From Kiritimatiellia bacterium (GTDB taxonomy: Bacteria > Verrucomicrobiota > Kiritimatiellia > RFP12 > UBA1067): a DNA stretch of 51,512 nt. Location of the stretch: the NCBI GenBank assembly GCA_016284515.1, contig JAEEOY010000275.1:1-51512 (forward strand), given 5' to 3'. The notes under the pieces were generated by a model. The model was given only the letters and a program-made list of their open reading frames with translations. It was not told the DNA's origin and ran no database searches. A program made the translations under genes and the position numbers. Below, piece by piece: positions 35,668 through 45,600 of the stretch (the stretch's first letter is position 1; every line of letters begins with the position of its first letter).

Positions 35668-36612
35668 ATGCGGTGTAGGACAGTAGATGATATCGCACGA
35701 GAGGCGCTACGAATCATAGACGAAGAATCGTCTGTGCATCCAGAACCTCGCGCCGAGTTCTTCTTTCGTGGTGAAAGCAAGAACCACCAATCTGACTATG
35801 ACGACGAACCGCTTGGAACGGCGTTTCAATCGTTGTTGGATAGAAAGGGCCTTGTCGAATACGAACGTGATCTATATCAAGAAGCGATGCGCCTGAATGT
35901 TGCATCGTTTGAGGAAGACCGTACAATGGTGGAGCGCGTTGCACGCATGCAGCACTATGGATTGCCGACTCGCTTTTGCGATATGTCAACGAATGTTTTT
36001 CTTTCGGCGCATTTTGCGTGTGGAGGTGGGGGGGAATGTGCAGATAAGCGGGATAATGGGCGCGACGGTTTCATTCGAGTAATGAAGGTTCGAAGTGATA
36101 GGATTAAATCGTTTACGAGTGATATCATAATTGCCATATCGCATTTGCCCCTTGTTACATCAGAGAACGTGAAGCCATCACAAGAAAGAGGGTTGGGTTA
36201 TCTTACATACGAGGTAAAGAACAATCGCCCAGGGTTTCTAAGTGAGGATGACGACAAGGATATTGGCAAGCAACTTCGTGAAGAAATCCAGCATGTCTGG
36301 GCGTTCAAGCCGATGATGAATTCGCGGCGCATCCGCCGTCAGGACGGGCTGTTTCTTGCGTTTGGTTGCGGAGACAACAAGAAATCGCTTGAGCCGACAT
36401 TCTCGCCATCTGATTACGACAATCCATCTGCGCCATCAGATGGCATCAAGCAGGTTGGCTACATTCGCATCGCGGCAGAAGCGAAGAAGGATATCCGCAA
36501 GCAACTTCGCTACTTTTGCATCGAAGCGGAATCCGTCTACCCAGAGCTTTCGAATGTCTGCGAAGAACTCGACAACCGTTTTATGGAAATAAAAAATGAG
36601 GAGGAAAAATGA
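35668..36612 (+). CDS. FRG-domain protein
   Basis: A 314-residue protein. The name-giving motif FFRGE is near residues 31-35, and the second hallmark MQHYGLPTRFCDMSTNVFLSAHFA (MQHYGLPTR and NVFLSAHFA) is near 93-117. FRG (PF08867) domains are found in many accessory-region proteins, several thought to act in phage defence or as effectors; the biochemical activity is not known to me. ATG 35668 has GAGG eight bases upstream; the frame is open to 35587, which would run into the rod-like repeat. The stop overlaps the next start as ATGA, so the downstream orphan is coupled to it. Codon use is AT-richer than in the housekeeping genes. Confidence 0.85.
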   Translation: MRCRTVDDIAREALRIIDEESSVHPEPRAEFFFRGESKNHQSDYDDEPLGTAFQSLLDRKGLVEYERDLYQEAMRLNVASFEEDRTMVERVARMQHYGLPTRFCDMSTNVFLSAHFACGGGGECADKRDNGRDGFIRVMKVRSDRIKSFTSDIIIAISHLPLVTSENVKPSQERGLGYLTYEVKNNRPGFLSEDDDKDIGKQLREEIQHVWAFKPMMNSRRIRRQDGLFLAFGCGDNKKSLEPTFSPSDYDNPSAPSDGIKQVGYIRIAAEAKKDIRKQLRYFCIEAESVYPELSNVCEELDNRFMEIKNEEEK

Positions 36613-36932
36613 GTGAGTATCACACTGAGGGGTTCGTGAAAACAGTGTCCAAAGATGGACGAGGAGTGAAGTTCACTGTTGAGGCGGCTACGCCGTATCT
36701 CTTTGAATCTAAGGAGAAGGAAGATGGTTTGGTAAGGCGCAAAATCTTGCTTGTGAGAGAAGATGGGAGCTGTGTAAGAATTTGCGCAGAAAGTGTTACT
36801 TTCAAAATTGATGATTTTGAATTAACAGCGATTCTCATCGCTAAGGCAAACCATATGAAGGTGCGATTAAGAGCTGAGGAGTCTGCGATTGGCAAAAACA
36901 CATTAGTCGCAAACAAACTCGAGATTTTGTAA
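36609..36932 (+). CDS. Hypothetical protein, small beta-rich, coupled to FRG gene
   Basis: A 107-residue protein not recognised by me. It has no signal peptide or membrane helix. Alternating hydrophobic and charged residues suggest beta strands (GRGVKFTVEAATPYLF, SVTFKIDDFELTAILIAK). It overlaps the FRG gene by four bases and has AGGAGGAAAA ahead of the ATG. Close coupling suggests a partner or antidote of the FRG protein; that is inference from position only. Confidence 0.7.
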   Translation: MSEYHTEGFVKTVSKDGRGVKFTVEAATPYLFESKEKEDGLVRRKILLVREDGSCVRICAESVTFKIDDFELTAILIAKANHMKVRLRAEESAIGKNTLVANKLEIL

Positions 36933-36952
36933 CTGTAGGAAAGGAGTTGGAT

Positions 36953-37342
36953 ATGATAATCGACGAACAGGGAACGGAAGTGAATGGCACGAAGACTGTT
37001 CCGCAGGAAATCGTTTCTGAGGATGAACAGAGCCTAATACGGGCCTATTTGCAAGGTGCGGTATATGCATGGTGCAATTGCAAGAAGCAAGAGGAATTCA
37101 GATTTGCGACATTTGCCGGCGGCGACAACTACTACTGGGAAGGTACATATCTGGACCCTCTCTACGAGAATCAAGAAACAAGCGACAATAAGAAGGCCTT
37201 TGCAGAAGCTGCAAAGTATGGCGGGATGCTTCTTAAGCAAGTTTTAAAGAACGACAAGCGAGTGTTCACATCAAAGAAAGTCCAAGCAAATGGAGGAGCT
37301 TGGCAAGTCAATGTTTATTCTTGGACTGGTAAGGTGCGGTAA
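36953..37342 (+). CDS. Hypothetical protein in FRG cluster
   Basis: A 129-residue soluble protein of unknown family. It follows the previous gene by 20 bases with AAAGGAG before ATG 36953; an in-frame TTG two codons earlier is less likely. Visible features are an acidic N terminus, aromatic pieces (FAGGDNYYWEGTYLDPLY) and a C-terminal strand-rich end (WQVNVYSWTGKVR). GC is low. Confidence 0.65.
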   Translation: MIIDEQGTEVNGTKTVPQEIVSEDEQSLIRAYLQGAVYAWCNCKKQEEFRFATFAGGDNYYWEGTYLDPLYENQETSDNKKAFAEAAKYGGMLLKQVLKNDKRVFTSKKVQANGGAWQVNVYSWTGKVR

Positions 37343-37395
37343 AGGCCCGATTGGGCATTAGCACATCGTACAAGTTTGTGAAACAAGGAGGCAAT

Positions 37396-37692
37396 ATGGA
37401 AATTGAGATTGCACCCACTCGCGTAATCTACGATCCTATCCACGACCCAATTGACATTGGAGAAGAGAGGGCGGAATGCTGCAAGTACAGAGCAAGAGCG
37501 AATTTCGTGGCGTTCAATGGCCGCGGGGAATATGAATGCAAGGATTATCTCGTTTTCAATATCTTTGCGTTGTCAGAAGTTGATGCAAGGCAAAAGGTCG
37601 ACGATTTCTTTAAGACGCTCAATTCCGATGCAGAACGTCAGGGGATGGATATCGAGATAGGATTTGTTGAAGCAGTACTGAGAAAGGAGTAG
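37396..37692 (+). CDS. Hypothetical small protein in FRG cluster
   Basis: A 98-residue protein of unknown family. GGAGG stands seven bases before ATG 37396, which is preferred over the upstream in-frame start at 37351 that has no ribosome site. The sequence looks like a compact alpha/beta fold (DYLVFNIFALSEVDARQKVD). The next gene starts three bases after its stop with its own AAAGGAG, so the run 35668-39531 may be one transcript. Confidence 0.65.
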   Translation: MEIEIAPTRVIYDPIHDPIDIGEERAECCKYRARANFVAFNGRGEYECKDYLVFNIFALSEVDARQKVDDFFKTLNSDAERQGMDIEIGFVEAVLRKE

Positions 37693-37695
37693 ACA

Positions 37696-39531
37696 ATGTG
37701 TGATTCAGTTAATGTGATATACGCTAAGGAGCAACATAGCTTGAGTGTCATGAGACCGATATATTGCATTGTTGCGTTGTTGCTTGTGACAAGCGCGTTG
37801 GCAGACTATGTTGACGCGAGCAACGAAACGTACCAATCAATTGAGTGTATAGTGGCAACGGGCGGCCAATGGATAGTTACTGACATAAGGCCAACATGCA
37901 CAGATACGGTTAAGATGAAGTTTCGCCTTTCTTCTACCGCGAAGACTCAAGCCCTTTACTGTTCTCGTACAACGATGACGACAAACACATTTACCGCATT
38001 CTTCATTGAGAACGTGGTGCGGTGTGATCGCAATACGAATACATCTACAAAAGGGAACACTCGTCCAAGCATTAATGGCGATACTACTTTCGTGGCAGAC
38101 TATGCGACGCGTAGGTTTTCGGTCAACGGCATTGACCAAGATGTAATGATGGCAGAGGGCGACTATACGCCAGGCAGTGATTTAATGCTTTTCGCGAGCC
38201 ATAAAAAGGGGAACGATCTTTCGCCTGATATCGCGGCAGCGGATGTTGCCAATAGGGCGACATATAAGTTGTACTATTTTGAGCTTTATTCAGCTGGTTG
38301 TGAAGAACCTAAACATCGCCTGATGCCTGTGCGACGTAAATCTGACTCGGTTGTGGGGCTGTATGACAGTGTGGTTGGAAAGTTTTATGGGCCTGCCGAC
38401 AATTCTGACGCATTCTTTGCTGGCTCTGCGATCAGGAATGTGACCGCGAAGCAGCGATATCCATGGAACGGCAAGGTGGATATTGCGTATGAGGTTGTTG
38501 GTGATATGTCGGAAGGTTTGCCATGGTGGAAATGTACGATGCTTGAGGTGTCGATGGTCGACCGAGTGGATGGGACGCGCTATGTCGCTGCTACCAACGC
38601 ATTGACTGGTGACACTGGTTTTGATGAAGGAATGCATCATTTGGTTTGGGACTTGAAGGCACAAGGACTTGTCATTAAGTCTGATGATGTGGTGTTCACG
38701 GTGGCATATTCTGCAGAAATCAATCCGGCGTATATATATTGTATAATCGACCTTTCGAGTGGATCAAGCGCGACGTCTTACCCTGTCACTTATCTAGCAG
38801 AGCCGCCAAGTGGAGGATTCAATGTAAGTGCATACAAAACCACCAAGCTTGTCTTGAAGTGTATTGAGCCGGGGTATTTTAAAATGGGGGGCTCGTATGA
38901 TGTCGTGCTGACAAGGCCTTTTTACTGTGGCTTGTTTGAAGTGACGCAGCGGCAATGGGAACTTGTGACCGGAAGCAATCCTTGTTCGTCAACTTCATAC
39001 GGCAAGGGCAATGGTTATCCCGTACATTATGTTTCGTACAACATGATACGAGGCAGCTCGGTGGGGGCAGGCTGGCCCGCATCTTCTGCAGTGGATTCCT
39101 CATCGTTCTTGGGCAAACTTCGAGCACGGACTGGCCTTGACTTTGACTTGCCTACTGAAGCGCAGTGGGAATATGCTTGCCGTGCGGGAACGACTACGAC
39201 CTTTAGTTACGGAAACACTGCCAATGGGAGTTACATGTGGTATTCTAGTAACGCTAGCTCAAAGGCGCATGAGGTGGGCACAAAGTCGCCAAATCCGTGG
39301 GGGCTCTATGATATGCATGGTAATGTATGGGAATGGTGCTTGGATTTTCACGCAAGTTTGACAGGGGGACTTGATCCAATGGGGCCAACAGCTGGGTCAT
39401 ACCGGGTTGATCGCGGGGGGTGCTGGGGCAATGGTGAGGGCGGCTGTACCTCGTCATTTCGGGTAAATGAAAGCCCATCGAGTGTGCTTAGTAGCCGGGG
39501 CTTCCGCATTGTCAGAACTCTGTCTGAATAA
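37696..39531 (+). CDS. Exported SUMF1-fold (FGE-sulfatase domain) surface protein
   Basis: A 611-residue product from ATG 37696, which has a strong AAAGGAG; the signal peptide is at residues 19-37 (MRPIYCIVALLLVTSALA), so ATG 37750 is a possible alternative. Residues about 40-245 resemble a laminin-G/concanavalin-like unit. A short Ig-like unit (WNGKVDIAYEV) follows. The C-terminal 230 residues are a formylglycine-generating-enzyme fold (FEVTQRQWELVTGSNP, LPTEAQWEYACRAGTTT, PNPWGLYDMHGNVWEWC, SSRGFRIVR). The paired active-site cysteines of true FGE are not in the expected place (VDRGGCWGNGEGGC), so binding rather than sulfatase activation is likely. Confidence 0.85.
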   Translation: MCDSVNVIYAKEQHSLSVMRPIYCIVALLLVTSALADYVDASNETYQSIECIVATGGQWIVTDIRPTCTDTVKMKFRLSSTAKTQALYCSRTTMTTNTFTAFFIENVVRCDRNTNTSTKGNTRPSINGDTTFVADYATRRFSVNGIDQDVMMAEGDYTPGSDLMLFASHKKGNDLSPDIAAADVANRATYKLYYFELYSAGCEEPKHRLMPVRRKSDSVVGLYDSVVGKFYGPADNSDAFFAGSAIRNVTAKQRYPWNGKVDIAYEVVGDMSEGLPWWKCTMLEVSMVDRVDGTRYVAATNALTGDTGFDEGMHHLVWDLKAQGLVIKSDDVVFTVAYSAEINPAYIYCIIDLSSGSSATSYPVTYLAEPPSGGFNVSAYKTTKLVLKCIEPGYFKMGGSYDVVLTRPFYCGLFEVTQRQWELVTGSNPCSSTSYGKGNGYPVHYVSYNMIRGSSVGAGWPASSAVDSSSFLGKLRARTGLDFDLPTEAQWEYACRAGTTTTFSYGNTANGSYMWYSSNASSKAHEVGTKSPNPWGLYDMHGNVWEWCLDFHASLTGGLDPMGPTAGSYRVDRGGCWGNGEGGCTSSFRVNESPSSVLSSRGFRIVRTLSE

Positions 39532-39604
39532 AGAGCATTAGTACAAAGAGAGCGAAGAGTCAAAGTTTTGTCCACGCCGGAACTTTTTGAAGGAGGGTCT
39601 AAAA

Positions 39605-42600
39605 ATGAAGAAATCAATGCTCGTAGCTATGGTAATGATGGTGGCTGGAATGGCGGCTGGCGGCGTCATTTGCTCGGGAGATAGTACGCTCGTTGCGATT
39701 GATTTGCGTGATGAACCTGTTGTAGATATCATTAACATATCATGGAATGCTGCTTGGGTCGGTAATAATACAAATGCGACAATCGTTATTACGGACAATG
39801 GTGAAGAGGTGAAGCGCGCTATTGGTGAAGGCGAGTTCGCTCACGCACTTTCTGGCGGTGGACGACATGAGTTAACCTATACGACATACATCGACGGTAT
39901 TGCGCAGGATGAGGTATATGCGGTTACAGTATTCCAGGGCTGGAAGTGTGAAGTTGTGGATGGAGGCGTGGTGATGGTTGAGGCTTCACAGAAACATGGT
40001 GATGTTGTAATCCCAGAAGAAATTGATGGTCGTGTAGTGACAGGTATTGGAGTATGTGCATTCAGAAACTGCGTTGATTTGACGAGCGTGACGATACCGG
40101 ACAGTGTGACGAACATTGGGGATGGTGCGTTTTCCGGCTGCAACGGGGTGACGAGTGTGACGATTCCGCAGGCTGTGTGTTCTTCAGGGTTGTCAACGGT
40201 TTTCCCTTCGGCCTATCAATCAATAACTAATGTAACTATCTCTGGCAGTGTCACGAACATCGGTAGTTCTGCGTTCTCCGGCTGTAGCGGGCTGACGAGT
40301 GTGATGATACCGAATAGCGTGACGAGCATCGGGGATTCTGCGTTTTCCGGTTGTAGCGGTCTGACGAGTGTGACAATACCCAACAGCGTGACGAGCATCG
40401 GGTCATCTGCGTTCTCCGGTTGCAGCGGTCTTACGAGCGTGACGATACCAGACAGCGTGACGACCATTGGGGATCGTGCGTTCTCCGGCTGCCGCGCTCT
40501 TACGAGCATAACGATACCTGGCAGCGTGACGAGCATCGGGTCGTCTGTGTTCTCTGGTTGCAGTGGACTGGAAGAAATGACATTGCCTTTCATCGGCGCT
40601 AAACGCGGCAACACTGGGAGCTCCGACTCGCTGTTTGGCTACATCTTCGGCACTTCGTCTTATTCTGGGGGAACAGCGACTAAGCAATACTGTTCTGGTT
40701 CGTCATATTCGACATACTACATACCTTCTTTATTGAAGACGGTTGTGGTTACGGATGAAATGGCACTAGGATATGGTGCGTTCAATAATTGCAGCGGGTT
40801 AGCAAATGTGGAGATGCCGAACAGTATGACGAGCATCGGGGGAAGTGCGTTCTCCGGCTGCAGCGGGCTTACGAGTGTGGAGATACCGAACAGTGTGACG
40901 AGCATCGGGTCTTCTGCGTTCTCCGGCTGTAGTGGGCTTACGAATGTGACAATACCCAACAGCGTGACGAGCATAGGACAGTATGCGTTCGACGGCTGCA
41001 GCGGGCTTAAGGACATGGTGGTACCGCAATATGTTATTGACCGTCAAATCCGTAATGTGTTTTCATCATCCTATTCGTCAATTACAAATGTAGACTATTC
41101 TTCTGTCATAACCAACATCGGGCCTTCTGCATTCTACGGTTGCAGCGGACTTACGAACGTAACGATACCCGACAGCGTGACGAGCATTGCTTCTTCTGCG
41201 TTCTCCGGTTGCAGCGGGCTTACGAGCGTGACGATACCGAATAGTGTGACGAGCATCGGGTCATCTGCGTTCTCCGGCTGTAGTGGGCTTACGAGCGTGA
41301 CGATTCCGAACAGCGTGACGAGCGTCGGGGATTATGCGTTCTACAACTGTAGCGGGCTTAAGGACGTGGTGGTACCGCAATATGTTCTTGACCGTCAAAT
41401 CCGTAATGTGTTTTCATCATCCTATTCGTCAATTACGAATGTAGCGTATTCTTCGGTCATAACCAACATCGGGTCTTCTGCGTTCCACGGCTGTAGCGGG
41501 CTGACGAGTGTGATGATGCCGGACGGCGTGACAAGCATCGGGTCTTCTGCATTCTACGGTTGTAGCGGGCTTACGAGCGTGACGATACCGGACAGCGTGA
41601 CGAGCATCGGGTCTTATGCATTCTCCGACTGCAGCGGGCTTACGAGCGTGACGATTCTGGACAGCGTTACGAATATCGCGGACTATGCGTTTGCGGGGTG
41701 TACGAATTTGCAGACGGAAGTGTGTGGCGGGTATAGGGTGTTGGATGGATGGCTGATTGGCTACACGGACGATGCCGAGGAGACGATACCCGATGCGGAC
41801 AAGTTGAAGGGGATTTGCAGCGAGGCGCTGAAGGGATGTACAGCGTTGAGGCGGCTGGAGTTCGGCGACAGGGCGCGGCTTGTGTCCATTGGCGCGGAGG
41901 CGCTTAAGGGATGCACTGAGTTGAAGACGCTTGTGCTGCCGCCGAGCCTTACGCGAATCGGTGACGAGGCGTTTATGGGATGCTCGTATCTCGACAACGT
42001 AATCGTACCGGGAAGTGTTAAGTCCATCGGCAATCGCGCGTTCAAGAACTGCACGGGATTTACAGCTGCACAGATTGAGCATGGCGTGGAGTCGATAGGC
42101 GATGAGGCGTTCTACGCAGATTGGCAGATAGCGGAGGTCGACATTCCGTCTACCGTTACGAATATCGGCGTGAATGCGTTTGGCGGCGACAGCTCAATCA
42201 TCCGAGTTGGGCTGCGCGGCGACGTACGGCCGGTTTCGCAGATATTCTCGAACTACAAGTACATCCGAGAGGCGACGGTGAAGGAAGGGGACAAGGCTAT
42301 AGTCGACGGATTGTTCCGCGACTGCTCGCAGTTGTCGGCTGTGCATTTTCTCGGAAACTGTCCGTCGCTTGTCGAAAGCGGAGAGAACCTATATCGAGAC
42401 ACAAGAAATACGCTTACTACTTACGCAAGGACTGGCTCGACGGGCTGGGACGGTACGCCTGGGTCGCACGCACTGCCGCAGGCGTGGCCGCTGTATGGAA
42501 GTTATCGGCGTTCCATCGCATGGTGGGACGAGCCGACATATCTGGTACTGTTTGATTCAAATGGCGGTACGCTGGGCGTACAGGACACATACCAGCGGTC

Positions 42601-45600
42601 GGAGCAGCCGTTTCTCCTGCCGCCGGAACCTGTGCAGACTGGATATGGTTTTGCGGGCTGGTGGACGAAGCCGTCTGGAGGTCTGCGCGTTACGTCCGAC
42701 ACGGTGTTCATCGAGGGCGTTTACACGTACATATACGCGCACTGGATGAAGGCGTACCGAGTGTTCCTGAATCCCGACGGTGGAACTGTGACGAACGACT
42801 ACGTGACATATCTGGACCAGACTGTCTACGGCGTGCTGCCTGCTGCGGTGCGGACAGGTTATGCGTTCGGCGGTTGGCGCTACAATGGGCGGACGATTCT
42901 GCCAAACTCGCAGATTGTGATGTCTGACGACCATACACTTACCGCGCAATGGGAGGCGTATCAGTACAGCATTCGATTCGATCCCAATGGAGGCGCCGGT
43001 GAAATGGACCCGCAGCCGATCACATATGACGAGGATACATCGCTTTCGCCAAATCAGTTCTCGTTGCAGGGATATATGTTCCAAGGATGGGCAATGACAT
43101 CAGATGGCCCGGTGGAGTACAATGAGCTGGCAAGCGTCAAGAACCTTACGAGTGAAGAGAACGGGGTTGTAACACTTTACGCCGTGTGGCAGGAAAAGCC
43201 AGCATCTATGTTGGCGATGGAGTCGGCATTTGGAGACGCCGCGACGGTTGCGGTTGACGAGAATGATAATATAGTCGTGACGCTCACGAATGATGTGAGC
43301 GGGACGGTGGAGATTCCGGACAACGTGGGGCCAGTGACGATTGACTTGAATGGACACAACATGGTGGGGGATGACGGCGGTCTCGGGGAGACCGCCCTAC
43401 CGGATGGTCCGGCGATTAGGATCGTGAAGGGCGACGGCGAGAGTGGCGGCGGCGTGGCGGCGACGCGGCTGGCGATTGTCGATACGTCGGATGGCGAGAA
43501 GGGGCAGATTTCCGGCGGTGGCGAGAGCGCGGGAATCGAGGTTGCGGAAGACGCCGCGACGGGGGTGAAGCTTGACGTCGAAGAGGGCGTTGGTGTCTTC
43601 AACGGCGACGGAAGCGAGCAGGAGCTTAAGCCGAAGCTCGTGGGCACTGGCAAGGTGACGGTGCCGAAGACGTGGAAGACGGGCCAGAAGGTTACGTGGA
43701 AGGCGACGGCCGACAAGGGCAGCGTGTTCGCGCGCTGGGAAGGTCCGCTTGTCGACTCACTGAACCTCACGGTGAACGAGCGGCGCAATCCGTCTTTGGC
43801 GTTCGCCGTGCCGGAGGGTTTCGAGACGAATATGGTGACGGCGGCGTTCATCCCAATTGACGACGACGGACTCTACTCGCTCGGCATCACGCATACGGAA
43901 TTCGAGCTGAAGGAAGCAGTGTCCGACGTGCGGGTTACTGACGATTCGCAGTCGTATGTGACGGCCTCGGCGAGCGGATTGCCGACGGGACTCAAGTTCG
44001 ACGCGAAGAAGATGACGATTGCTGGGACCCCGACGAAGAGCGGCGTCTACTGGGTGCAGGTCAAGGCGAAGAACGCATCTGGTTACCAGTGGGCGGAGAA
44101 CGTGAGGGTAACGGTCTCCGGAGGCGGCACGGAGGCAAAGGAGCCGAAACTGACGCGCACGGCGTACTATCCGCTCACGGTAATCTGCGCCAACGATGGC
44201 GGCACAGTAAGCGGAACTGGAGTGTACGCAGAGGGCAAGAAGGTGTCGGTAAAGGCGACGCCCGCGAAGGGGTATGTGTTCGCCGGCTGGCATGAAACGG
44301 CGAACAGTGAAAAGGGAACGGTGAATGGCGTGGATGGTGCGGATTATCGTTCGGCATCTCTGAACGTGACCGTTCCGGAGACGCGGTATGTGTTCGCGCT
44401 GTTTGCCACGAAGGAAGATGACGCCGACAGTTTGAAGGTCGCGGTGGAGGATGTGACGACGGAGAAGGACGGGACGATGGCGCTCGACTTGGGCGCGTGC
44501 GTAGCGTCATTGTCGCTTCCGAAGCTCGCGGTGTCTGGGCTGCCGACAGGTCTCAAGTACGACGCGAAGACGCTCAAGGTTGTCGGCAAGGCGACGAAGC
44601 CGGGCGTCTACACGGTGACCGTGAAGGCTACGAACGCGGCAGTGACCAGGGCGACCGATGCAAGCACGGCGACATTTAGGATCACGGTGCCCAACTTCGA
44701 GTGCGCGGCGCTGCCAATGCTCAAGCCCGAAACAGATGCATACGGCGTTGTCCGGTCAGGCGTCAAATTTGACGACGGTCTTGTGGACTGCTCGCCCGCA
44801 GAGGGGTGGTCCGTCAAGGTCGCCGGGCTTCCCTCGGGCCTCAAGTGGGACGCGAAGATAGGCAAAATCGTCGGCGTTCCAACGGCGAAGGCAGGGTCTT
44901 ACACCGTGACGTTCACGGCGTCGAAGAAGGGCGAGCCGAACCAGATCGCAACGATCACGCTCAATGTAGAGGCGTTGCCGACGTGGGTTGTCGGGACATT
45001 CGATGGAAGTGTGATTGTCAGCGGCGCGTTCGGTGATCGCGCCCTACCGTGTGGGTTAGTCGCTATGACCGTCGCGGCGAACGGGAAGATAAGCGGCAAG
45101 GTGATTGACGCCGACGGAACATGGACGTTGAGCGCGGCGGCGTTCGATTCGGTCGAAGGTCCGGTGTCGAATGCCGAGGAACTAGTATTCCACGCGACCG
45201 TCATCGGCAAGAGCGGGAAGATGGCGATTACCAACGAGGTGGAGATAGCGGCGGAGGAGGTTGCGGCGCGGCCGGAGTCCGCGCCCTACCTTCGCGGGGT
45301 GGTTACGGCGCGTTCGGTGATCGCGCCCTACCAGAATTTGGAGCCGGGCGTTGAATGGTGCGCGTGGCAGAACCTGTGGAAGACTGAGCCGTGGAAGACG
45401 GATGCGAAGGCGTTTGCGAAGGCGAGGCCGGTTGAAATTCAGGTTGGCGGCGCGCTCGGTGATCGCGCCCTACCGTATGGCGTTGTGACTCTCAAGTTCG
45501 CGGCGACAGGGGCTGTAACGGCGAGCGGGAAGTTCGTTACGGGGCAGGATGCGAGTGGCAGGGACATCGTCTATTCGGCAACTTGCTCGTCGGTGCTGAT

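Noticed and set aside
37696-39531. Sulfatase-activating enzyme activity
   Set aside because: Fold is recognisable but the active-site cysteine arrangement does not match, and no sulfatase gene is visible.
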